From Planctomycetaceae bacterium (GTDB lineage: Bacteria > Planctomycetota > Planctomycetia > Pirellulales > Pirellulaceae), in the NCBI GenBank assembly GCA_003233175.1, contig QIKY01000019.1, forward strand, positions 1 to 41,541: a stretch of 41,541 bases of DNA. The letters are read 5' to 3'. The translations under genes were made by a program, and so were the position numbers. Shown in pieces: positions 31,057-39,492 of the stretch; within the stretch, counting starts at the first letter, position 1; the number at the start of each line of letters is the position of its first letter. The notes under the pieces were generated by a model. It saw only the letters and a program-made list of their open reading frames with translations, ran no database searches and was not told the DNA's origin.

Positions 31057-32616
31057 CTACTCGCCTCGCCAGAGACGAAGATGCGTTCCCGCAACCGGCG
31101 CCGACTGGCCGGCATTTGCTGAAAGATCTGAATTTGAAAAACTCGAATTTGCTTGTTCATGGAGCCACTGCCGGGCCACTTCCCGATCATCGAATGGCTG
31201 TTCGACATGGCCAACCACTTGGCGGTTTCGGTTGCCTTTGCCAGCGATCACGACCGAATCGCCGGGGCGGGCTTGTCGCAGCGCATAACGAATCGCTTCC
31301 TCGCGGTTCGGCAATATGTGGCCGCGTCGGGGCTGTTGGTAGCCATCGAGAATATCGTGAGCGATCGCCAAGGGCGGCTCCAAACCGGGGTTGTCGTTGG
31401 TGATCACGCCATGGTCGGCGAAACGCTCCGCAGCGCGGCCCAGTAGAGGACGCATGGCGCGGTCGGCGTTTCCCGTAGCGCCATAGATGCAAATCACGCG
31501 GCCGGAGGTTACTTCCCGAACGGTTTTCAAGCACGTCGCGAGTCGGTCAGGATGATCGGCTGCGTCGACGAAAACACTAAAAGCCTGCCCGCATTCGATG
31601 CGCTCCAAACGGCCCGGAATGGATTGTACGGATTCCAGTCCTCGAACAATCGTGGCCAGATCGACGCCCATCACCAAACCGACGGCCGCCGCTTGCATGC
31701 AACTCAGTATGTAATGGTCGCCGATAATCCTAGTTCGCACCGGAACGGTTTCCGAACCGGCGCTGAGCAAAAAGGTTTGTTCGCTGCGATGCCGGTCGGT
31801 GAGCGTGGCGGAGAGTTCTCCAAAACCGTCCAGACTGACGGTCATCGAAGCTGCGTTTGTTTTGTTGAGCAACCGACGACTGGCTGCGTCGTCGGTATTG
31901 AAAACGGAAAACCCGCTCGGTTTGAGTTGCTGCAAAATGCGGGCTTTGATGCGGCGGTATTTTTCAGGATCGCCGTGGCTGTTGTGTCGCATCGACTTCA
32001 AATTCGTAATCACGGCGGCATCGAAAGCAATTCCGGCGGCGCGGTACGAAGCCAACGCCTGGCTGGAAAGTTCAATCACAGCCGCCGAGCAACCGGCGAG
32101 TGTCATGCGTGAAAGCCAATTTGCCAACTCCATGGGCGACGGCGTGGTTTCTCTGGCCGGCATGGTCTGGAAAGAGTCGCTATACCCTTGATCGGTGGTC
32201 ATGCCGACGCGGCGCCGATCGGCTTTCAGCACGGCGGCGATCAGCAAGGCGGTGGTCGTTTTTCCACTGGCGCCCGTGACGCCGATCATTTGCATCGCAT
32301 GGGACGGATTCCCCGCCAAGGCCTGACAGATTTTCCCCAAGGCTTCGCGCGAATTCGGTACGATGCAGGTCGGTTTTGTGGTCGGCAGCAGACGCTCGGT
32401 CAGCAACGACTGGGCGCCGTTTTCGATCGCCTGCTGGGCGAAATCGTGGCCGTCGTGTTCGGCGCCCACCAAGGCGGCAAACAGGTCTCCGGGCTGGCAA
32501 CGGCGAGAATCGGCGCTGAGGGAGCCGATGCAAATGTCTTCGCCGCCGGTAAATCGAGCTTCGGGCAAGAGCTCCCGTAAGCTGATTCCGTGTAGCTGCG
32601 TGCTTGTGGCGTACAT
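31057..32616 (-). CDS. MurE-like Mur ligase with altered substrate motifs
   Basis: A 519-aa Mur-ligase-family protein. Canonical MurE adds the third amino acid (usually diaminopimelate) to UDP-MurNAc-dipeptide. Seen: N-terminal UDP-binding domain (SLSADSRRCQPGDLFAAL, about 32-49); ATP loop GVTGASGKTTT (112-122, with AS in place of the usual TN); ETTPSPMEL; ELSSQALA (Gln where His is usual); ITNLKSMRHNSHGDPEKY; and a C-terminal domain. Three signatures differ: VDAADHPD (350-357) for VDYAHTPD, DNPG (408-411) for the diaminopimelate-selecting DNPR, and AGKGNR (458-463) for AGKGHE. It is best seen as a paralogue with another acceptor. The ATG at 32616 has AAGGAGG 10 nt upstream. It stands alone, with no other mur genes. 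Confidence 0.85.
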   Translation of the reverse strand: MYATSTQLHGISLRELLPEARFTGGEDICIGSLSADSRRCQPGDLFAALVGAEHDGHDFAQQAIENGAQSLLTERLLPTTKPTCIVPNSREALGKICQALAGNPSHAMQMIGVTGASGKTTTALLIAAVLKADRRRVGMTTDQGYSDSFQTMPARETTPSPMELANWLSRMTLAGCSAAVIELSSQALASYRAAGIAFDAAVITNLKSMRHNSHGDPEKYRRIKARILQQLKPSGFSVFNTDDAASRRLLNKTNAASMTVSLDGFGELSATLTDRHRSEQTFLLSAGSETVPVRTRIIGDHYILSCMQAAAVGLVMGVDLATIVRGLESVQSIPGRLERIECGQAFSVFVDAADHPDRLATCLKTVREVTSGRVICIYGATGNADRAMRPLLGRAAERFADHGVITNDNPGLEPPLAIAHDILDGYQQPRRGHILPNREEAIRYALRQARPGDSVVIAGKGNRNRQVVGHVEQPFDDREVARQWLHEQANSSFSNSDLSANAGQSAPVAGTHLRLWRGE

Positions 32617-32804
32617 GTCCTAAGGCCTCCTTGCCTTGGAACACCGCATACAAAAACGGTAGATCCGATTAGTTTACTTGGCGCCAAGGGCCGTTTGCCA
32701 CCCAGCGTCTTGCGCTCACGACGGCCAAGGCGGTCCTTCACCTCAACTCGTCGATGCCTGCGGGATTGTGCTGGTTATGCCCGCGCGTGTCAAGACGGTT
32801 TTTT

Positions 32805-32943
32805 AGACGCTTTCTCCTTCGTGCTCTTCGCATCGCTTCGTGGTGAACCTGTCCGGCCAACGATTCTCCATGCCGCCGAACGACGCCGCCGAACGATCAA
32901 TTTCACCACGAAGCGACGCGAAGAGCACGAAGGAGAAGCGTCG
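32805..32943. repeat. long hairpin, family C (CACGAAG type), copy 3
   Basis: Arms 32805-32847 and about 32901-32943 are inverted copies over about 42 bp with one 1-nt gap and one internal mismatch (shared ctccttcgtgctcttcgc and tcgcttcgtggtgaa). The roughly 52-nt loop holds short ccgaacgac repeats. It fills the middle of the 447-bp gap between the MurE-like and DUF1501 genes; no gene was seen there. Confidence 0.85.
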
Positions 32944-33062
32944 GGAGTTAGGAGTCGGAGAGGCTTGTGCTTGCGGCGGCACTCGCGTCGAGAGTATGAT
33001 ACACCGCGCTTGGTTGCTTCCACGAAAGCATCTAATGGCGTGTCGACTTACGGAGAAACCCC

Positions 33063-34484
33063 ATGCAGGCAAAGCAAGGCAATATCGGGCCTCAATGCAA
33101 TCGGCGCACTTTTCTGGCGGCTTCGGCCGTGGGAATTGCCGGATTTAACGCCCCCTTTGCGGCGAGCGCCGCAAAAAGAAACACAGCAAACCGGGGTTCG
33201 GCCAAGTCGACCATTCTCTTTTTTCTTTGCGGCGGCGCTTCGCATGTCGATATGTGGGACATGAAACCCGACGCGCCGACCGACTATCGGGGCCTGTTCC
33301 AGCCGATTGAAACCAGCGCGCCGGGCGTCCGGCTGTGTGAGCATTTACCGCTTTTGGCCCAACAGGCGCACCATTTGGCGTTGGTCAATTCGGTGGGCGC
33401 CACGGTCAACACGAACGATCACCACGGCGGCTACTATTATAATCTGACCGGCCACGCGCCCGACCCCAGCTTCCTTTCGCTGGGCAACAATCGCACACCC
33501 TTCCCCGACGACTGGCCTTATATGGGTTCGGTGGTTGCCTCGAAACGCGCTCCCCACCCCGACCTCACCAACGCCATCACGCTACCGCACAAACCGAGCC
33601 GGGCGCCGTATACGCGGCCGGGGCAGTTCGCGGCCCGGTTGGGCGTGGAGTACGACCCGCTGTACGTGAATGGCAATGTCGATAAACCTCTGGAGTTTCA
33701 AGCTCCGGCTTTGGCCTTGCAGGCCGATGTTGATGTCGGCCGGCTGACGGGAAGAACCAATCTGCTGAGCACATTCGACGACGCCCGCCGGCGGTTCGAC
33801 GATTATGCCGCCGTGAAAACATGGTCGCTCCAACAGCAGCGGGCGATGTCGTTGTTGCTCTCCTCCAAGGCGACGAGCGCCTTCGACGTGTCGCAGGAGC
33901 CGGAGAGTGTTCGCCAGCGGTATGGAAGCACGATCAACGGCATGAGCTTGTTGCTCGCGCGGCGCCTGGCGGAGGCGGGCGTGCCGTTTATCACGGTGTT
34001 TTGGTTGGGCGATCAGAAACTTTCCAAAAAATGCAAGAGCGCCGGCAGTTGGGATACCCACGGCAACAACTTCGGTTGCCTGAAAGACAATCTGCTGCCT
34101 GAGTTCGACCAAGGATTTTCCGCCCTGATCGAAGACCTGCACCAGCGCGGCATGTTGGACGAAACTCTGCTCATGGTCACGAGCGAGATGGGCCGCAAGC
34201 CGAAAATCGGCGATCCTCGCAGCGGCGGCGTAAGCGGCGCCGGCCGCGACCATTGGACCCACTGCCTGACCGACTTACTCGCCGGCGGCGGCATCAAGGG
34301 CGGGCAAACATACGGCCAGAGCGACGCCCGCGCCGAGCGCCCAGACGTTGATCCCGTCACACCGGCCGACGTGACCAAAACCGTCTATCACGCCATGGGC
34401 ATTCACGATCTGCAAACTCAAGACCGCGACGGCCGCCCTTACAATCTGCTTGAAGAAGGCAAGCCGATTTTCTCGCTGTTTTAA
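33063..34484 (+). CDS. DUF1501 protein, Tat-exported (without PSCyt1 partner)
   Basis: A 473-aa member of the DUF1501 family (alkaline-phosphatase-like fold, activity unknown). Seen: NRRTFLAASAVGIAGFNAPF (about 13-32), a Tat signal; TILFFLCGGASHVDMWDMKP (about 49-68); NTNDHHGGYYYNLTGH; SWDTHGNNFGCLKDNLLPEFDQGF (about 331-354); MVTSEMGRKP, and GAGRDHWTHCLTDLLAGGGIKGG, the conserved closing motifs. It differs clearly from the DUF1501 at 6764 and has no adjacent PSCyt1/DUF1549/DUF1553 gene, its usual partner; the partner may lie elsewhere. ATG at 33063 with GGAG 8 nt upstream. A good terminator follows 2 bp after the stop region. Confidence 0.9.
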   Translation: MQAKQGNIGPQCNRRTFLAASAVGIAGFNAPFAASAAKRNTANRGSAKSTILFFLCGGASHVDMWDMKPDAPTDYRGLFQPIETSAPGVRLCEHLPLLAQQAHHLALVNSVGATVNTNDHHGGYYYNLTGHAPDPSFLSLGNNRTPFPDDWPYMGSVVASKRAPHPDLTNAITLPHKPSRAPYTRPGQFAARLGVEYDPLYVNGNVDKPLEFQAPALALQADVDVGRLTGRTNLLSTFDDARRRFDDYAAVKTWSLQQQRAMSLLLSSKATSAFDVSQEPESVRQRYGSTINGMSLLLARRLAEAGVPFITVFWLGDQKLSKKCKSAGSWDTHGNNFGCLKDNLLPEFDQGFSALIEDLHQRGMLDETLLMVTSEMGRKPKIGDPRSGGVSGAGRDHWTHCLTDLLAGGGIKGGQTYGQSDARAERPDVDPVTPADVTKTVYHAMGIHDLQTQDRDGRPYNLLEEGKPIFSLF

Positions 34485-34486
34485 GC

Positions 34487-34508
34487 CCCCGCGAAGAGGC
34501 GGGGTTTT
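34487..34508 (+). terminator. intrinsic terminator of the DUF1501 gene
   Basis: ccccgc, loop gaagag, gcgggg, then tttt, directly after the stop codon. Confidence 0.8.
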
Positions 34509-34555
34509 AACGGGCGACCACGCTCTACCGCTCCGGTTGAAAATGGCGCCTTTTT

Positions 34556-34646
34556 CGTTGAACGGCAAGCCGAAGGCGACTGCGTTTTTTGTCTTGCCCG
34601 AACGCGCTGGCGCCAAACGCAGCCGCCTTCGGCTTGCCGTTAAACG
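34556..34646. repeat. inverted repeat family F
   Basis: Left arm 34561-34586 (aacggcaagccgaaggcg, then actgcgtt) and right arm 34616-34641 are inverted copies over 26 bp with one mismatch; weaker pairing extends a further 5 bp outwards. It lies between convergent genes and may also act as a terminator. Confidence 0.85.
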
Positions 34647-34669
34647 ATCCATTGATAGCCGTGAGAAGT

Positions 34670-35405
34670 TTAACGAGCAACAACGCTCCAGGCGGCGATG
34701 TTATCGAAGCGAACCGCCCGCCCAATGATCGTAAAACCGAAATCGGTTTTCGTGGAGTGGCCGATTCCCGCCGATTCGAGCGCCGCGAGCGGTTTGCCAT
34801 CGAGCATGACCTGCATTTTCTCGCCAACCAGCGCGATCGTCATCCGATACCATTTTCCCGGCTCGATTCGGCCCTGCACGGTCTTTGATTTACCGACCAG
34901 CGCCCGTTTCGCGACGGCTCGCTGCTGGGGATCTCGCAGTTTCTTGAAGAGGTCGTTTCGCATGGCGCCGGTTTTGTCGTCTTGTAGCGAAATCTGATTC
35001 CGCCGCACCGTCACCCGGCAGATGTGCCCGGCGTGAGAGCCGCGGTATTTGCGGTCGTCGATCACGACATTAAAACCCGCGGCGCCGTCGAGGCTGAAAG
35101 AGAACTGCAAGATGATGTTTTTGAAGTCGAGAAATGTTTGGCTGACGGCGCCGTGGCCGGCGTCGGGCCGCTGTCCGGCAAGCAAGACGCCGTTCTCGAT
35201 ACGGAACGAATTGGGGTGGACGTCCCACTTCGGGCCAAGCTCCGTGCGGCTGAAGTTGTCTTCAAAGAGCAAGCCGCCCTACGGCGTCGGGCGAAGCGGC
35301 AATCGCGTGTGAGGCAAAACACGGCGTCAAAACAACGGCCGCCAGCAGGGCGAAAAACAAAACGGCTACGGGGCGGCTACCTTGGAGAAAGTTGCGGGTC
35401 GTCAT
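34670..35405 (-). pseudogene. secreted LamG/DUF1080-like protein with a frameshift
   Basis: The coding sequence is split over two frames. From ATG 35405 a signal peptide is read (TTRNFLQGSRPVAVLFFALL, AAVVLTPCFASHAIAASPDAV), but the frame stops at 35262. The next frame begins right after a TAG near 35279 and reads GGLLFEDNFSRTELGPKWDV and on to 34670, about 200 residues of a beta-sandwich type protein (GKWYRMTIALVGEKMQVMLDG, SAGIGHSTKTDFGFTIIG). Removing one G from the GGG at about 35277-35279 joins them as SPDAVGGLLFEDNF. The domain resembles the concanavalin-like 3-keto-disaccharide hydrolase (DUF1080) group; no active site is claimed. It may be a true frameshift mutation, a sequencing error, or programmed slippage. 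Confidence 0.7.
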
Positions 35406-35435
35406 GGTGAACCTCTCTTGGGTGTTGGCAACGGC

Positions 35436-35577
35436 CAATAAATTTTACCACAGAGAGCACCGAGCACACAGAGAAGAAGGGAAGGAGAGCCTGACGCGCT
35501 GACGCTTCATGAATGGAAGGCAACGCTCGCCGCATCAAACTCTGTGCTCTCGGTGTGCTCTGTGGTTCATTTATTAC
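35436..35577. repeat. long hairpin, CACAGAG family C, copy 4
   Basis: Arms 35436-35477 (with accacagagagcaccgag) and 35538-35577 (ctctgtgctctcggtgtgc, then tctgtggt) are inverted copies. The loop (gcttcatgaatggaaggc, then gcatcaaactctg) matches that of the 25325 copy. With the next entry it fills most of the 420-bp gap before oadA; no gene seen. Confidence 0.8.
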
Positions 35578-35649
35578 GCTATTAGTCGAATCAGGGTAGT
35601 CTGAACTTGCCGGCGCCTTCAGCATGCGCCGAAAAAAACTTATTGAAAA

Positions 35650-35745
35650 AAAGTTTTTACGAATTTGCTTTGCCGAGTTCACCGAGAGAGGCATTCACCG
35701 CTCATCTTCTCAGTGAACTCAGCGTCCTCGGTGGCAAAAACTCTT
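35650..35745. repeat. smaller hairpin, family C related
   Basis: aagtttttacgaatttgc, then gagttcaccgagag, at the left; ctcagtgaactcagcg, then cctcggtggcaaaaactc, at the right: inverted, imperfect. Lies just downstream of oadA (3' side) and may serve as its transcription end. Confidence 0.5.
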
Positions 35746-35824
35746 TTGGGTTGCGGTCGGATCGGCCGTGAACTCAATGGCGGAAGATGAATCGACAGTA
35801 ATTGTTTGGCCGACGCGAAGTGTT

Positions 35825-37621
35825 TCAAGCGTCGATTTCCGCCAAGATTTGGCCGGTCGTGATGTGGTCGCCTTTTTGCACCACGACATTACGCACCACG
35901 CCGGTAACCGGCGCCGCTATTTGCACTTCCATTTTCATCGCCTCGATCACGAGCACGCCTTCGCCTTCGTTCACGTGGTCGCCGGCGTGGGCGAGAATGC
36001 GGAGCACGGCCCCCGGCATTTGCGAAGTGACCGGCGTGGCCGTGGCCGACGAACTCCCATCGCCAGCGGAAGCGGCGTCGGCTGTTTCCAAAGAAACTTG
36101 GAACGACTTGCCGTTGACGGTGGCGCGGTCGCCGTCGAGCGTAAGGTTGAAGTTTTTGCCCTCGACGGAAATTTTGAAGTGTTCGGGGCCGCTCGCCGCC
36201 GCTGTGGGCTCTTCTTTTTTCTCCACTTTCCGCACGCCAACTTTCGCCTCGCCCTTGAGGAAGGTGATGCCTTTTTCTCCACAAGCCGCAGTAATGAAAA
36301 TGCTTTCGTCGCTTTGCGGGAGGTCGTTTTCCTGGAGCACCTTGCGAGCCGCTTCGATGCCCTTGAGCGGATCTTCGTCGTTGATTTCCAGCGGCGGTCG
36401 GGTGGTGGGCTCCAGACCAAGCTGTTCGGCCGCAGCGCGAACGATTTCTTCGTCCGGCGGAACGGGCGTCTTACCGAAATAGCCCAGCACCATTTTTCCG
36501 TATGGCGCCGCGATTTTTTCCCAAGGGCCGAACATCACGTTATTGAACGCCTGTTGGAAATAAAACTGCGAGACCGGCGTGACTGAAGTGCCGAAGCCGC
36601 CGCGGCGAACAACATCGCCCATCGCTTGAATAATCGCCGGGTATTTGTCCATGATGTTGTTGTCTCGCAACATCTGGGTGTTGGCCGTGAGGGCGCCTCC
36701 GGGCATCGGGCTCCAAGGAATAATCGGCTCCACGGCGGTGGCTTCCGGAGGCAGGAAGTAGTCGCTCATACAGTCCTTGAAGACTTCCTCGGCGGCGCGA
36801 ATTTTTTCGATATCAACATCCAACGTGTATTCGGAGCCCCGCAGCGCATGCCACATGACGAGAATATCGGGCTGGCAAGTTCCGCCGGAACAGGGCGCCA
36901 TCGAGAGGTCGATGGCGTTGGCGCCGGCGTCGAGCGCGGCCTTGTTGGCCAGCACGCTCACACCGGCCGTTTCGTGTGTGTGGAAATGAATGAAGGCGTC
37001 GGCGGGCAGGATTTTCCGCGAACGTTTGATGGTTTCATAAACTTTCGAGGGTGTGGCCGTGCCGGAGGCGTCCTTGAAACAAACGGCATCGAAGGGAATG
37101 CCGGCGTCGAGAATGGCTTGCAGCGTGGCTACGTAAAAATCGGCGTCGTGGGCGCCGGTGCAGCCGGGAGGCAATTCCATCAATGTGATGCACACCTGAT
37201 GTTTGAGGCCGGCGTCGACGATGCATTGCCCGCTGTAAATCAGGTTGTTGACGTCGTTCAAGGCGTCGAAATTTCGAATCGTGGTGACGCCGTGTTTTTT
37301 GAAGAGCTTGGCGTGCAGGTCGACGATATCGGACGACTGCGATTCCAACCCCACCACGTTCACGCCCCGCGCCAGCGTTTGCAAATTCGCTTCGGGACCG
37401 GCGGTTTTCCGGAAGGCGTCCATCATGTCGAAGGCGTCTTCGTTGCAATAGAAATAGAGCGATTGGAAGCGTGCTCCGCCGCCGGCTTCAAAGTACTGAA
37501 TGCCGGCGTCACGGGCTGCTTCGAGCGCTGGGAGAAAATCATTCGTCAACACGCGTGCGCCAAAGACGGACTGGAATCCGTCGCGAAACGCGGTACACAT
37601 GAACGTCACTTTTTTAGCCAC
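35825..37621 (-). CDS. oadA: oxaloacetate decarboxylase / pyruvate carboxylase subunit B, alpha chain with biotin domain
   Basis: A 598-aa carboxyltransferase that moves CO2 between oxaloacetate (or a related oxo-acid) and biotin. Seen: TIM barrel from residue 1 to about 300, with TAFRDGFQS in place of the usual LRDxxQS but keeping Arg-Asp and Gln; CFKDASGTATP with the biotin-facing Lys; HFHTHETAG, the metal-binding His pair; a PYC-OADA conserved region; an Ala/Ser linker (about 500-520); and the biotinyl domain with EAMKME (biotin Lys about 563). With OadB and OadG it forms a Na+-pumping membrane decarboxylase. Start is GTG at 37621 with GGCGAG upstream. 81 bp separate it from oadB, which precedes it on the same strand. 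Confidence 0.93.
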   Translation of the reverse strand: MAKKVTFMCTAFRDGFQSVFGARVLTNDFLPALEAARDAGIQYFEAGGGARFQSLYFYCNEDAFDMMDAFRKTAGPEANLQTLARGVNVVGLESQSSDIVDLHAKLFKKHGVTTIRNFDALNDVNNLIYSGQCIVDAGLKHQVCITLMELPPGCTGAHDADFYVATLQAILDAGIPFDAVCFKDASGTATPSKVYETIKRSRKILPADAFIHFHTHETAGVSVLANKAALDAGANAIDLSMAPCSGGTCQPDILVMWHALRGSEYTLDVDIEKIRAAEEVFKDCMSDYFLPPEATAVEPIIPWSPMPGGALTANTQMLRDNNIMDKYPAIIQAMGDVVRRGGFGTSVTPVSQFYFQQAFNNVMFGPWEKIAAPYGKMVLGYFGKTPVPPDEEIVRAAAEQLGLEPTTRPPLEINDEDPLKGIEAARKVLQENDLPQSDESIFITAACGEKGITFLKGEAKVGVRKVEKKEEPTAAASGPEHFKISVEGKNFNLTLDGDRATVNGKSFQVSLETADAASAGDGSSSATATPVTSQMPGAVLRILAHAGDHVNEGEGVLVIEAMKMEVQIAAPVTGVVRNVVVQKGDHITTGQILAEIDA

Positions 37622-37650
37622 GATGTTCTCGCCTGTTTGAGGTTAAGCTC

Positions 37651-37675
37651 GTTCGTAGTTCGTAGTTCGTAGTTA
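37651..37675. repeat. 7-bp tandem repeat between oadB and oadA
   Basis: Three to four units of cgtagtt in a row. Probably a slippage product; no function seen. Confidence 0.8.
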
Positions 37676-37701
37676 TTCCGACCGCCATGCTTGCCGCGTG
37701 C

Positions 37702-38892
37702 TCACGTCGCCAATACCGACCAGAGCACTCCGGCGGCAATCGCGGAGCCGATCACGCCGGCCACATTCGGCGCCATGGCGTGCATCAGCAACGAGTTGTG
37801 AGGATCTTCCGCCTGACCAACCATCTGCACGACGCGGGCCGAATCGGGAACGGCCGAAACGCCCGCCGCGCCGATCAAGGGATTTATTTTTTCCTTGAGA
37901 AATAAATTCATGAACTTCGCGAAGAGCACGCCGCCCGCCGTCGCGACACAAAACGACAAGGCGCCTAAACCGAAGATCAACAACGATTGTTTGGTGAGGA
38001 ATTCGCTGGCGTTTGTACTGGCGCCGACACAAAATCCTAGCAATATCGTCACGATATCGATAAAGGCGGTGCGGGCGGTGTTCGCCAGGCGGTCGGTGAC
38101 GCAACTTTCCTTGAGCAGGTTGCCAAAGAACAACATGCCGATCAGCACCAGGGAGGCGGGCGCGATCATGGCGCAAATCAAAAACGCCGCCACGGGAAAA
38201 ATCATTTTCTCACGTTTACTAACCACGCGCGGCGGCGCCATGCGAATCAAACGCTCCTTGCGCGTGGTGAGCAATTTCATAATCGGCGGCTGAATCACGG
38301 GCACCAACGCCATATAGGAATAGGCGGCTATCGCGATCGGGCCCAGTAATTTTGGCGCCAGTTGCGAGGAGAGAAAAATAGAGGTGGGGCCGTCAGCGCC
38401 GCCAATGATGCCGATCGCGCCCGCCTCCTGAGCGTTAAACCCCAGAAAGAGAGCGCCGAGTATCGTTAAAAACACGCCGATCTGCGCCGCGGCGCCCAAC
38501 AACACAAGCTTCGGGTTGGAGAGCATCGTGGAGAAATCGGTCATCGCGCCAATGCCTAAAAAGATCAGCGGGGGATAAACCCCCATCTTCACGCCCATGT
38601 AGAGCAGCGAGAGCACGCTCCCCGCATTCCACTTCACGTGCCCATCCTCAAGCAGAACTTGGCCATTCTCAACGGCAATGTGAGCTTCGGAGTAAACACT
38701 CAACGCGACGTTGTCCATGGTGGGAATGTTGCCCACGATCACGCCCATGCCGATAGGCACCAACAGCAGCGGTTCGTAATCCTTGGTGATCGCCAACGTG
38801 ATGAAGATAATCCCCACCACGATCATGATCAGATTGCCAATTTCCAAGTTGGCAAAGCCGGTGGATTCCAGAAATTTCAACAGTATCTGCAT
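37702..38892 (-). CDS. oadB: Na+-pumping oxaloacetate decarboxylase beta subunit
   Basis: A 396-aa integral membrane protein that decarboxylates carboxybiotin and couples this to Na+ export. Seen: about nine to eleven membrane segments; the conserved IGIIGGADGPTSIFLSSQLAP region (about 165-185), whose Asp is part of the Na+ site; a cytosolic loop with TTRKERLIRM; and the closing SARVVQMVGQAEDPHNSLLMHAMAPNVAGVIGSA, where the Asn/Ser motif is typical of the family. Length and motifs are normal. The ATG at 38892 has only a weak ribosome binding site. It sits between oadG-like (98 bp upstream) and oadA (81 bp downstream), consistent with one operon. Confidence 0.94.
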   Translation of the reverse strand: MQILLKFLESTGFANLEIGNLIMIVVGIIFITLAITKDYEPLLLVPIGMGVIVGNIPTMDNVALSVYSEAHIAVENGQVLLEDGHVKWNAGSVLSLLYMGVKMGVYPPLIFLGIGAMTDFSTMLSNPKLVLLGAAAQIGVFLTILGALFLGFNAQEAGAIGIIGGADGPTSIFLSSQLAPKLLGPIAIAAYSYMALVPVIQPPIMKLLTTRKERLIRMAPPRVVSKREKMIFPVAAFLICAMIAPASLVLIGMLFFGNLLKESCVTDRLANTARTAFIDIVTILLGFCVGASTNASEFLTKQSLLIFGLGALSFCVATAGGVLFAKFMNLFLKEKINPLIGAAGVSAVPDSARVVQMVGQAEDPHNSLLMHAMAPNVAGVIGSAIAAGVLWSVLAT

Positions 38893-38989
38893 GGTGCTAT
38901 CTCGATGACGTCTGTTGCCGCGACAGAGGGCGAGCGTCGGGCGTTGGGTGTTTTCACGGTTTGAGCGCTGGCGCGAACCGGCGGCGGGA

Positions 38990-39283
38990 TTACTTTCGGT
39001 TCAATCGCCGATGCAGCGCGACTCCAATCGCCGCGACCAGGGCTTCGTCCGACGATTCACGGGTGCGTGCCGAATGCCCATGCGCCGAATGCCCATGCGC
39101 CGGATGCCCATGCGCCGGATGCCCATGCGCCGGTTCCGCCGACTCCGGAGGCAATAAAACAGCCAAGATTTTAGGCAACAGGGCGATCAAAATACTGACC
39201 ATCACCAACGCCAAAAAAACAATGGTCATCCCGGTGATCACGAGGCTGACGCCCTGGTTGTCGATTATATTCTGGACGCCCAT
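38990..39283 (-). CDS. oadG: OadG-like gamma subunit with AHGHP repeats
   Basis: A 97-aa single-span membrane protein. The N-terminal part (NIIDNQGVSLVITGMTIVFL, then ALVMVSILIALLPKIL) matches the OadG family, which anchors the complex and binds Zn2+. After the membrane segment comes a stretch of about 24 residues made of AHGHP/AHGHS repeats (8 His in about 20 residues), then ARTRESSDEALVAAIGVALHRRL. Canonical OadG has a few C-terminal His for Zn2+; here they are greatly expanded by a 15-bp DNA repeat. ATG at 39283 with GGAT upstream. It is first in the oadGBA order, 98 bp before oadB. Confidence 0.85.
   Translation of the reverse strand: MGVQNIIDNQGVSLVITGMTIVFLALVMVSILIALLPKILAVLLPPESAEPAHGHPAHGHPAHGHSAHGHSARTRESSDEALVAAIGVALHRRLNRK
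39071..39130. repeat. 15-bp tandem repeat inside oadG
   Basis: Four units: cgaatgcccatgcgc twice, cggatgcccatgcgc twice. In frame, each unit encodes AHGHP or AHGHS on the minus strand. Confidence 0.95.
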
Positions 39284-39492
39284 TTGTCTATCCGGCTGGT
39301 GGGTGGCGGTAAACTGTTAATAACAAACGGCTTGCGTTGCGAAAAAAGCAAACGTGTACTGGCGAAAAATCGAGAGCGAATGTGTCTCTTGCACCTATTT
39401 CACGGCCAGATTGTACGCAACAGACAGCCGCGGTAATAGAACCAGGACCTTGAAAATCTCAGTTATTTTTCATTCTTTTTTTACACCTGAAT

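Noticed and set aside
32677-32688. Perfect 12-bp palindrome cttggcgccaag upstream of the MurE-like gene, as an operator
   Set aside because: It contains the frequent word GGCGCC, no second copy or promoter could be placed around it, so chance is a sufficient explanation.
35377-35694. Open frame of 105 codons on the minus strand between the frameshifted gene and oadA
   Set aside because: It is read straight through the family C hairpin arms and has no protein-like features.
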